A stretch of DNA of 64,000 nt. It comes from Phallus indusiatus. Taxonomy: Eukaryota > Basidiomycota > Agaricomycetes > Phallales > Phallaceae. Positions 36,736-46,290 of the stretch are shown piece by piece; the first letter of the stretch is position 1; each line of letters starts with the position of its first letter. A program made the translations under genes and the position numbers. Below the pieces are notes generated by a model. The model did no database searches. It saw only the letters and a list, made by a program, of their open reading frames with translations, and was not told the origin of the DNA. The stretch spans positions 496,001-560,000 of the forward strand of contig JAQFWX010000017.1 in assembly GCA_027605045.1 (NCBI GenBank), in the 5' to 3' direction.

Positions 36736-37842
36736 ATGTCAATTATAAAACTGGCTGCAATCCCTACTCTACGATCGTTGTATACAAGTTTAACCATTCC
36801 GAGCACAGCAAAACCTCGAATGAGCTTTAGATCCGATCTTCTTGATCGTGTTTCGCTTCTGTAAGTCGCGATTCATTTTTCTAGTATTAAAAACAGAATC
36901 TGTTGATCTGAAAGCGCTCGTGGGTTGTGCCTGGCAGTCAAGGTGATATAACAGTACTTGAAGTTGATGCTATCGTCAATGCAGCAAATAAGTCATTATT
37001 AGGTTAGTCAGAGTACTAAGCAATTACGACGGTTCTGTTCAAATATTTTATTCTAGGTGGAGGAGGAGGCAAGTGCCCAGCCAAATGACGATACCTTTGT
37101 TTACGCTGGTTCTTCTTCTTTCATAGTTGATGGCGCGATACACCGCGCAGCTGGGGAAGAGCTTCTCGAAGAATGTAAACTCTTTTTGCATGATTTTATG
37201 TCGGGTTCTCAAGATTTTCTCAGGTGAGACTTTGGGCGGTGCCGAAACTGGCGAATCTAAGATAACGAAAGGATATAACCTCCCAGCGTACGTTCAGACT
37301 GTTATGTTTATCCTTCGACGACCCTATCTCACTTATCTACATAGTAAGCATGTAATTCACACAGTAGGACCTATCTATTCTCGAAATCGGGTTGAAATTG
37401 TATCGGAACAACTTGCATCCTGTTATCGTTCTTCTCTCGCTCTCGCTGCAAATAACTCATTAAAAAGCATTGTAAGTTATCTATGATATAAATAAGTACC
37501 ACGATGGCACGAAAAAACCCTTTTCAGGCATTTTGCTCGGTCTCGACGGGTGTGTATGGTTATCCGATTACTGATGCAACACATATTGCCCTAAGGGTCA
37601 CCAGAGAGTATCTCGATGCTAATGACTATGAGGTACGCTAACAGACATCATCAGGCGTCTGCTCAAGCGGCATTTAATAATGATTCATAGTTCGAAAGAA
37701 TCATTTTCGTTGTACACTCGGATACTGATAGAGATGTATATCGGTCCGTTGTAATGTTCCTTAACAAGGACGTCAAATTAACGTGGAATTCAGGGAACTG
37801 TTGCCTTTGTATTATCCGCCAACGGACGGAATTAATGAATAG
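36736..37842 (+). CDS. Macro-domain protein (MacroD-type ADP-ribose hydrolase)
   Basis: Binds ADP-ribose; MacroD-type members remove mono-ADP-ribose or deacetylate O-acetyl-ADP-ribose. The N-terminus ([20 protein letters not shown]) is basic and free of acidic residues, like a mitochondrial presequence. The domain then runs [92 protein letters not shown] and [12 protein letters not shown], the family order with the expected catalytic-loop residues. The GGGGVDG loop is built from a 12-nt micro-exon (37057-37068) whose downstream intron (37069-37126) has a GC donor (GCAAGT). The last exon joins DVYR to [15 protein letters not shown]. Confidence 0.9.
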
Positions 37843-39375
37843 GTCTGAACATCTGTTCTTGCTTCTTGTATTACATATTTACCCATGATTGCAGGTTTGG
37901 AAATGCAAGTTTGAATCTCATTTATTGTAGCCTGTATTGTTACGTTTTTTCTCCAAATATGCAATTGACACATTTCTTGATTCACCATGCTTGCGTTCAC
38001 AAAATAATTAGAACCGCCGTATTGGCCAAGGAATTTAAGCTTCTTCTGGATCTTCAGCCTTATGTCTAAGGTATCGCATGCCTAGAAGAGCCTTTCATGT
38101 CTCGCTTAAGTGACTATAAACTTTATATTGAACTCCTTACCTGCCATTATGAAGCACTGAATTCATATATTCTTCTAGAACTTCTTCTAGATCCCCAACT
38201 TTGTCTAAGAATGTATCAATAGAAATGGCAAATTATTCTCGATCTTCCGCTCCAGAAATGTACCAACGTCTCATCACAAAACAGTTATGGTAGCCCTCGT
38301 AAGCCAACGATAAATATGAATTCACCTCTGCGGGCTATGGTCATGAAGGAAAAAAGTGTCGAAGGTCAATTTTCACACCCAATTCGAGTTGAGAGTGAAT
38401 TGACCAATTCGGTGACGGTCAGCTCTGTGAATCAGCATTGAACTACTTGGTACGCCGTTTACACAAACAATAAAGTGTATGGGCACCTCTTTTGAAATTC
38501 GCGCTAAATGTCTGAGATAAATTTAGGACGTCGTAAAGGCTGAAGACAGATGGACACCCTTTCTCTGTCCCTATATTTAAATTTTGAATTTCTTCTTAGG
38601 CGCGTCATATGGTTAAATTGCCATCGATCTAGCAAATAACAATCACTTCCTCAGAACCTGAACGATAAGGTTTGACATGCTGGAACGTGTGAAAGCTAAC
38701 CTCATGGTTTGGTCATTGTGGTCGCTTTGGTGCGTTATATTTTTGCGAGTCTTCATATGATATTAAAGCGGATGCCATGTCAAGCCGAGGATCAATTCAC
38801 CATTGAGAGTTTTATACTATAGGCATTCATATAAATATATGTATAATATATACGCTGAATAGTTTGCAGTTCTTTGACTTTTTGATTGGACTAAAATCCC
38901 GTGGCGTCAATGCTGTCATTCAAAGCCCAATGACACTTCTGGGGTCAGGTTGAAGAATTTTAATTATTTTCCAGATATATTATATGAGATCATATGTCAA
39001 ATTAGCCAAGTGGGAGATAATATTAGCACCCAAGTTCAATTTGTCCTCCGAAGCTGGAGTCTGGCGTAGGCTTGAGTCGCCACTTTAGTTTCCTTGTACC
39101 TAATCGTCCCTTCACTCACCCCAGCCAGGTGGAGTGATAATGACACAAAGGCATTGGCAGTATATCAATGTACCAGCTTCTTTGATTGAATTAAAGCTGT
39201 CAACAAGCTGGGACCATGATTGAGTGAGAATGAATGGTCGGCTAAAGGGAAGGAGATTACGTCATCAACTTCAGCCTCTTCCATCCCATTTCTCGCTCGT
39301 CTCTCATGGTCCCATGAGAGGATCAAGAACATTAACCGACTTGCCGGTCGAGGTGGGCTGAAACGTTTTTTCATT
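37843..39375. other. Intergenic
   Basis: About 1.5 kb, AT-rich, with no supported coding exon. Confidence 0.4.
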
Positions 39376-40212
39376 ATGTCAAGCTCGCTGACGTCGAAAG
39401 AAAAGCTTTTGTACGAGCTTTACATCTTGGCACTGTCACCTTCCCTTCCGCTTGCTTCGAAGTATATCTATACAGCCATCAAAACAGGCTCAGCAGTCCT
39501 GCATGCCCATTACATACTTGGCCGACATAGCCTATATTTCTGTCACTCAGAAGAGGGCTTGACATGTATTTCCGGAAAATTCCTGACTCCAGCTTTGCGG
39601 TATCCTATTTGCAGTATTCAAGTCTTGGATGCCTTGCATCGTATATTGGACAAGACAACGATTCCTGATGATATACCAGATGCAAGTTTTGAAGATTTTT
39701 TCGAACTTCCCAGAAGAATATTTCGCTCACTGGACCCAACGATGATTCCGGTGTACGGACCTAACTCGGAACCCTTACCTTTGTTACGGTTCTTATGGCA
39801 GAAAGCAGTCCCTTTACGGACATCGGTCGCAACAAAACCTACTATTCCTTTTACGTTTATGAAACCTTTTGTCAATTCTTATAAAGGCTATCCGCTATTC
39901 CGAGCTGTCCACGCAGGATTTCCCAGTTTGGTTCAATTTCTTCTTGATCGTGGCGCTGATCCTCGATTGCGAAGTTATGCAGCTGTGAAAGCCGCGATTC
40001 TCGCGAGAGACTTGGAGATGGTGAAATTGCTGGTTGAATGTGAGCCGGAGCTGAGGCCCGGATCGAGTAAAAAACGCAAACGGTCGGATAGGCTTGTTAT
40101 CGATACATCTTTGGTGGACCTGGCGATCAGAAAAGACGCGAGAGAGATCGTAGAATATTTTATCAGTGAGAAGGGGTGTGTTCCTGAAATGAAATCCTTG
40201 AGGCATATTTGA
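39376..40212 (+). CDS. Ankyrin-repeat-type protein
   Basis: Single-exon protein of 278 residues from the first ATG in frame (MSSSLTSKEKLLYELYIL). The same frame is open upstream to about 39220 but without an ATG, so an upstream exon is possible. The C-terminal half looks like degenerate ankyrin repeats: YPLFRAVHAGFPSLVQFLLD with RGADPRLRSYAAVKAA, then LEMVKLLVECEP, then LVDLAIRKDAREIVEYFIS. Basic residues (SSKKRKRSD) could be a nuclear localisation signal. Specific function unknown. Confidence 0.72.
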   Translation: MSSSLTSKEKLLYELYILALSPSLPLASKYIYTAIKTGSAVLHAHYILGRHSLYFCHSEEGLTCISGKFLTPALRYPICSIQVLDALHRILDKTTIPDDIPDASFEDFFELPRRIFRSLDPTMIPVYGPNSEPLPLLRFLWQKAVPLRTSVATKPTIPFTFMKPFVNSYKGYPLFRAVHAGFPSLVQFLLDRGADPRLRSYAAVKAAILARDLEMVKLLVECEPELRPGSSKKRKRSDRLVIDTSLVDLAIRKDAREIVEYFISEKGCVPEMKSLRHI

Positions 40213-40616
40213 CCTCAAACTGGAGGTCCTATCTTGCCATATTTAATTTTCGGACTTTGTAGTATCATGTTATCGACTACTGCACTTCGACATCTGTCAT
40301 TCAGCTTGATAATATATCATTTGAAAATCCCGGAACGTCCATGAAGAGCCCGAGTATTGATGCTTCTTGCTATTTAGAAAAACAGCCACCAAAAGTCGGA
40401 CGGTCATAGTACCGCTGAATTTTTGAATTTTAATTCCGGAAACTTTAGTTAGAAAGGCTAAGAAACTGAATTAGAATTTAGTTTCGTTTGTGGGCCAATT
40501 AATTAACTTCAATTCAACACCCAATGCGTCACGCCGTGGGAAATCCGCACATATAAGTTGGCCGCCTTCGGCAAACGACACAGAATTTAAAAGGCGCCCA
40601 AGACTAGCATACAGGA

Positions 40617-40624
40617 TATATAAG
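40617..40624 (+). promoter_or_regulatory. TATA-box candidate for the IDO gene
   Basis: TATATAAG lies 70 bp upstream of the IDO start codon, a suitable place for a TATA box. Confidence 0.35.
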
Positions 40625-40693
40625 CAACCCTCTTAAATTATTTTTTTGCGTGCTGTTTCTGCCTTTCCCTCTTCCTCACATACCGGATAAATT

Positions 40694-42255
40694 ATGTCTC
40701 ATTTCCTTCCCCCGAATCACTTCCTATCTCTCACTCGCCAAAATGTCAGTCATTTGGGTGTCGTCCCAGATACATCGACTCTTGCAGCACATGATTTCGA
40801 CGTGGACGTCAGGACTGGGTTTATGCCCCCATCTCCTCCTTTGGAGAGACTGCCGTCAACATACTCTATCTGGGAACAGCTAGTAGATGACATATCAACG
40901 AAACGGTTTAAGGTCGGCGAACGCAAAGACTTGACAGAACGGGACAGAGATGCTTCTGAGACATGGCGGAGAAGGGTTCAGCAGGTACCAACAAAGCGAT
41001 AATAATATTTCAATTGCAGTCAATCTTTTTTAACTAATGACTCTCTTTTGGATGTTAGATGCCTACTCTTCCGACTTCGGAGTTATCCAAGTCCGAAGTT
41101 ATGCTCCGACGAGCCCATCACGTCTTGACATTTATCCTGCACACGTACATTCACTCACTGCCCCCATCGGCTGATCCTACTTCCCCTATCTACATCCCTG
41201 CCCCGTTGTCTATCCCACTCTTGGAAGTATCCGCCGACCTCGTCATCCCCCCTATCCTGACGTACTCTGACAATGTCCTTTATAACTGGGATCTAAACTC
41301 CGGGGACGCATCCTACATTGACCCCATGCAACTACGCTCACAAACCACATTTACCGGAACACCAGACGAGGAACACTTTTATCTTACATCGGCCCGAATT
41401 GAATTAGTCGGCGTATCAGCGCTCGCACTTCTCCGATCAATAGAGGACGAGGCATTCGTCGGCGATCTGCTATCCTTGCAACGGATTTCGCACTATCTCA
41501 GTCAGCTTGTGGCCGTTATCGATGAGATGACTGTTATCTTAAATGACGTAAGGCACGGATGTGATCCGGCCGTTTTCTACGAGCAAATTAGACCGTGGTT
41601 CCGTGGTCAAGATTCACGTCCTTGGGTATTCGAAGGCGCCACCAAGGCGAATTTGCAAGAACCTACGGAGCTTTCAGGCCCGAGCGCGGGCCAGAGTTCT
41701 ATCATCCACGTTCTGGACATCTTTTTGGGCGTTGATCAGTTTTCTCACACTCATGTTCCTGGTGGAACCGGAACAGTTACGCCAGGTATGGCACCCAATG
41801 TGGAGAAGCAATCCCCTTTTCTCGAGCGGATGCAAGTATATATGCCACGACATCATCGAGCTTTTTTAAACCATTTGAAACAAAGCCCGAGGTCGCTGCG
41901 TGCCATCGTGATGGCCCAACCACCGTCATTTTCTCCGACCGATGGATCACCCTGCGACAATTTCTCACCAGAAGAGGTTGAAGTGCGGAAGGATTTGAAA
42001 GCTGCTTACAACGCATCAATTACAGCCCTCAAACGATTTAGAGACGCTCACATCAGAATTGCGACATTGTACATCATTTCTCAAGCTAGACGTGTGCAAC
42101 ACGAGTCGGAAGCTTTGGTGCAGCCAGTTGTTATGGCCCCGCCGTGTGCCGCTTCTGGCGAAGACGAGATGCAATGTAAAGGGACCGGTGGAACAGATCT
42201 CATGCCCTTCCTAAAGGGTGTCCGGGACAGGACAGCTGGTGCAGTTATACGCTAA
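40694..42255 (+). CDS. IDO: Indoleamine 2,3-dioxygenase
   Basis: Cytosolic heme enzyme opening the indole ring of L-tryptophan to N-formylkynurenine, the first step of the kynurenine/NAD+ route. Two exons (40694-40984 and 41059-42255) give about 495 residues, normal for fungal IDO. Motifs: SIWEQLVDD, VPPILTYSDNVLYNWDL-like block (here IPPILTYSDNVLYNWDL), TPDEEHFYLTSARIE, GQSSIIHVLDIFLGVDQ, YMPRHHRAFLNHL, the proximal heme His in LKRFRDAHIRIATLYI, and the signature GTGGTDLMPFLKGVRDRT. No break is seen. Confidence 0.94.
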
Positions 42256-42608
42256 AAACAGCCACGTGGTTTTTCTTCACCACTTGGCCCTTGCGGCTTT
42301 GCCCCTAAGTAAATAACTACAAACAAGTGCCATTATTTTCATACTAATATGTATTAAACATTTATCACTGTCTTCACAAATGCATTCATATCTTTTTGAC
42401 ATATGTACAATGAATTAGTGCAAAATGCTTTAGGCTTTACGTCACGATGCAATAGTATGCGGACATTCCCGAAGTTTTCGGCCGATGTTAGCGTGTGTTA
42501 CGAGACGTCATTCCATTCTGTTGATTACTATACGTACAGACCAATCATTCAACACCAAATAAAAAACTATATGTACGTAACAATCGCCTACTACGCCTTA
42601 CAATACAA

Positions 42609-43787
42609 TCAATCTTCATACAATCCAAGCTCCCAATCTCGCTTTTGTTTCCTATATTGCGTTCGTTCTTCTTCCGTCAACTCACACCAATTGGATATAC
42701 TGTCCTGTAGTTCTTCTTCCCACCGTTCTTCCATTTGAATTTCTTTTTTGGTCTTTTTAGGCATAATACGCGGTGGTGGAGGTGGTGGAGGCTCGCGCCG
42801 ATTGGGGTGCAGCGGTGCAATACGGGCCAAAAACCCCCGGGAGACCGCGGGTGAGCAACGAGGCGTGCTAATTTTGTTGAGTTCTCGAAGAATGTCTGTG
42901 AGAGGTCGGTTTCGACTCTTCTTGTCGGTTCGCAGAGTGTTGGTGGCGTTCGTTTGAGAAGGAGCGGCTGAGGCAGGTGTCACTGGTTGTCGTTGTGGCG
43001 TATCTTTGGTTGGCGAAGGTGGGTTTTCCTTTTCGTGATCCTTTTCTTTTCCCTTTCCTTTTTCTCTTTCTTTGGGTTTTAATTTCGTGATTTGAACGAA
43101 TGGTTTCGCCGGAAGTGGTTGAGGTCTTGTTTCAAGCGATGGCTGGTCATCGGGTAACGGTCGGGGTGGTTCTTGCTGAATTTGAGGTTGGATTTGGAAC
43201 CGAGGGTCTGGCTGAAGTTGGAAGGATTCGACAACAACTTCGTGCGCAGTTGATGTAGTTTCGATGTCTTCTATCGGCTTTTTCGCTTTGGCTTTGAGTC
43301 TCGGTTTAGGTTTAGGTCGCGGTTTAGTTGAAAGGGATCCAGGTTGTGAAGAAGAAGACCGAGGTTCTTCGCTATTCGTATTATGCTTGTCACTATCCTC
43401 TTGAGACGAGGTCACCGCCTATTTGAAGCCATTGTATAAACGAGTTAGTCAAAGAGTCAATTAGAGACTGACTTTTGCAGCCTTCATCTTCTTCGCCTTC
43501 GGCTCTCCTTGCGCAGTATCGCCAGTCTTCGTCTTTTTCTTTCGCTTATGAACGGGTGATAAAGGAGATGAATGCGCATCGTTATGCTGCGGTTGTTGTT
43601 GTTGTTGTCGCGGTCGGGGCGGAGTACGAGAAATGAGTGGCAAAGATTCTTGTTCGCCTTCTGAGTCAGGGACTATTTCATCTGAAACGGGTTTTTTGGG
43701 AAGAAAATATTTGCCGTTCGGGGGCATGTAGAGTTCATCCTCTTCCGAATCAGAACGAATCAAGATAACGTCTCCGGGTGTCGACAT
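42609..43787 (-). CDS. Low-complexity, probably nuclear, orphan protein
   Basis: Two exons (43787 to about 43473, then about 43418 to 42609). The first begins MSTPGDVILIRSDSEEDELY and carries a Gln run and a basic cluster (HKRKKKTKTG). The second is rich in Lys, Pro, Gln and Glu, with LKPKEREKGKGKEKDHEKEN. More ordered pieces near the C-terminus are RPLTDILRELNKISTPRCSP, ARIAPLHPNRREPPPPPPP and SISNWCELTEEERTQYRKQK. A longer frame start upstream uses GTG, so I start at the ATG at 43787. I do not recognise the family. The basic, acidic and proline tracts suggest a nuclear scaffold or regulator, which is only a guess. Confidence 0.68.
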
Positions 43788-44139
43788 GGTCCAAGCAAGA
43801 AAAGTCGTGTTCGGGCGCGTCAAAACCGTGACATCTCGTGATTCCACGTGATCGCGTGACCAACGATTTCCCCCTCGGCCCCAGCCGACAGTCTCCCACC
43901 CGAAGCTTGAAGCCCGAAGGCAACATATTCACACCTCCACTTTACAGATCTGTCAATCCCAACCACCGAACTAAGGAATATACATTACATAATAAGGATG
44001 TCGATGCTGGGAATTCTTGTCTGTCAAACCGACCGCTTTTGACGCTCTTCAGCTAATCTTTCGTTCAATAACATAAGAAGTTGGATGTTGTAATGTTGTA
44101 ACCTGTTAAGCAAAACGTCCTAATCCGCTAACGAAGCAT

Positions 44140-44648
44140 TAAGAAACGTTGAAATGTCGTCTCAGTCTACTATCATGGCATCGGGCAGTGATTCAGGATA
44201 ATTGACTTCGGAAGTTGAGTGTATGAAAACACACCATCACCGTGCATATATGCTTCCTCAAAGCCGAGATCTGTGAACAGGAGCACTCTGGTCCAAAATA
44301 AAACGCGGTTTATTCGAAGTTCAGCTTTCAAAGGCAAAAAAATGTTTTTATCGGCGCTGCCGAATATCAACTCTTCCTCCTCTGGTGTGATGATGCGGAG
44401 TTCCCCAAATTCTAGGCCCTCTATAGCCCTAAAGAAAACGCGGATATGGGGCATGATTATCGGTCATGTTCTTCAGACAAAACTTCACGCCTTAGAACTA
44501 TGAATAACCCTAATTTAGAGAAGAGATAAGAAGGAACGCCCGTCGACTTCTCGGACGTTTCATTCCACAAGTCATCCAGATGGTTAGTGAAAGATGGATC
44601 GTGTGTTGCAGCGGTAGGAAGGGATTGGATTGAGCAGATATTACTCAT
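44140..44648 (-). pseudogene. Truncated cyclopropane-fatty-acid synthase copy
   Basis: Matches only the first exons of the full CFA synthase at 46291-48372. The start reads MSNICSIQSLPTAATHD against MNSIYSTQLLPTAETHQ in the intact gene. The next exon reads LEFGELRIITPEE, LKAELRINRVLFWTRVLL and DLGFEEAYMHGD against LKIGELRIVT, LKAELRIKRQSFWTRVLL and DLGFSEAYMCGD. After the next intron the intact VDCDDVSTFL appears as VD-stop-DDISTFL, with TGA at 44162-44164. Homology ends at about 44140, so the methyltransferase part is missing. The first intron also has a GC donor (AG/GCGTGA). This is a dead 5' half-copy, and its sequence divergence suggests it is not recent. Confidence 0.82.
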
Positions 44649-45538
44649 TACAGAAGTGGTCATCTCAACCCACAACGGTGCGAGTTATATATAAATTCAG
44701 TAGTTTGGATATGAATGTTACGTATTATTATTGTCAATGAGCTGTATTCCGTCGATGCATTGTGTCGGAAACTCCACTTCAAGCACAAGTTATCTTGTTC
44801 GTATGTTATTTCATAGTGTATCTCATAATCTTATTCATAAATGTTGGCTATTCGAACTATTCCACTATATATCTCTGTGCAAGTACACGAGCTCCTTGTA
44901 CGTCCATATATGCCGGGTCTTTCGCATTTCTGAACTGAAGTCACCAGCTGGCCCTAACTGTTATTCCTTCAAATGGCAATGGATTCCAGGCGTTGAAATT
45001 TATTCTTTCCAGAAGATCGCTAGGATTCAGTCTGAAAACGACTTTTGTTGGCGACGCGAACCGTCTACCAAGAAACAGACGCCCAATATCGACAATGACG
45101 TTGTCGCACTGTTCGTGTCCGCGTCGGGATTAAGAAGAACAATATACGCTCATCGGATGCCGTAAAGACAAGTAAAGATAGGTTTCGCCTTTTTACAAGC
45201 ATGGGTTCAGCCTTTTGCTGTTTCGCTTTCCTTTACCTTTAATATACAATTGACAGTTTGACTTCGTTTATGGCGATTTTGACATTTTCCTTGTTTTTTT
45301 CTTCATTTTCTTTCTTACTTTCACCTCTTCACATCATGCTTCGTACCCAAAACTCTCTGTTTGCGCTCGACTTCGAGACAAACAAGCTGTGTATATAAAC
45401 CTGTTCTTTAGCTACCAGAAAATCAATCCAGTTTTCTCCATTTTATTACGCTTTTCAAAGAACTAAGAACCTATATTCGAAACCTCTATTGTTACAACTC
45501 GTTCTCTTATCTAAACCTACCATTTTCACTGACACACA
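44649..45538. other. Between CFA pseudogene and solo LTR
   Basis: One 144-codon plus-strand frame (44731-45165) exists but has no recognisable motif or partner exons. Otherwise nothing is seen. Confidence 0.35.
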
Positions 45539-45543
45539 CTTCA

Positions 45544-46058
45544 TGTGATGTATCCGCCAGTTAGAATACGATGTATGCTGTAGATAATTAATATAATTTG
45601 ATTTGGGAATTCGATATACGAAATGGGTCGAACAAAGACGTCGATTAAATGGAGTTTAAGTAATTGCTTCGAGTTAGGTCTTGTCAGCGAAGTTGAGAAG
45701 AGTTGAGAACACAATAATGATGAGTTTATGACTTAAATGGAGGATTCCACAAGTCGAGTAATAGAGTTTAGAATAGAGTTTAATAGCCGAGAAGATTTCC
45801 GAGAAGATTTGGTCAAGATAGTAATATATTAAAGTGCTAACTACTTACAAAGGAATCTCGCGACTTATATAGGTCGCGAGTACATTCTATAGGGGAAGGC
45901 TATACTAATTTAGACGAATGATGTCATTACATCATCACTCGCGCTTCGCGCGAGTATAAACATAAGAAATCGAGGCGAAATAGATGAAAATGAGAAAGAA
46001 ATAAAGAAATACTTAGTTATACTATTTTTGGTGAGCCGGGGTAGTCAGTTACATGACA
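45544..46058. mobile_element. Solo LTR of a retrotransposon, 515 bp, with target-site duplication
   Basis: The element starts TGTGATGTA and ends TACATGACA, a 5'-TG...CA-3' unit whose ends are inverted repeats with one mismatch in nine. It is flanked on both sides by the same 5 bp, CTTCA (45539-45543 and 46059-46063), the expected size of an LTR-retrotransposon target-site duplication. Inside are a TATA-like sequence and a series of perfect hairpins, and no open frame. No gag/pol sequence lies next to it, so it is best read as a solo LTR left by recombination. It lies between the CFA pseudogene and its intact paralogue. Orientation and superfamily (Ty3 or copia) cannot be decided. Confidence 0.8.
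45857..45955. repeat. Three perfect hairpins inside the LTR
   Basis: First: arms CTCGCGAC and GTCGCGAG around TTATATAG (45857-45880). Second: arms ATGATGT and ACATCAT around CATT (45918-45935). Third: arms ACTCGCGC and GCGCGAGT around TTC (45937-45955). All arms pair perfectly. The first puts a TATATA sequence in its loop. Confidence 0.85.
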
Positions 46059-46290
46059 CTTCATTAGGTTCCTTCCGATCTCTGAGCACTCCTGTTGCGC
46101 TCGTATCACTTTCACCCAGTCAAGGTGTGCCATTACATACTCGTATATGCTGTATTTATACAAAGAAAATTATATTCATAAATGCTTCTCCCTCCAAAAT
46201 GACCAGACGAGTTTCGTCTGAGTCAGAAATGGGAAGTTCATTTGGACCAGAAACGAAAGAAGGAAGTCATTATGTCCTGGGTATTATAAA

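Noticed and set aside
42748..42957. Plus-strand frame with a Gly run
   Set aside because: It is the complement of the poly-Pro stretch in the minus-strand orphan gene.
43788..43847. Longer N-terminus for the minus-strand orphan
   Set aside because: The extended frame starts with GTG, which is not expected as a start in a fungal nuclear gene.
44731..45165. 144-codon plus-strand frame
   Set aside because: No motif, biased composition, and no neighbouring exon; kept only as a note in the gap entry.
46029..46041. TGGTGAGCCGGGG looks like a tRNA primer-binding site
   Set aside because: The target-site duplication and inverted ends place it inside the LTR, not just after it.
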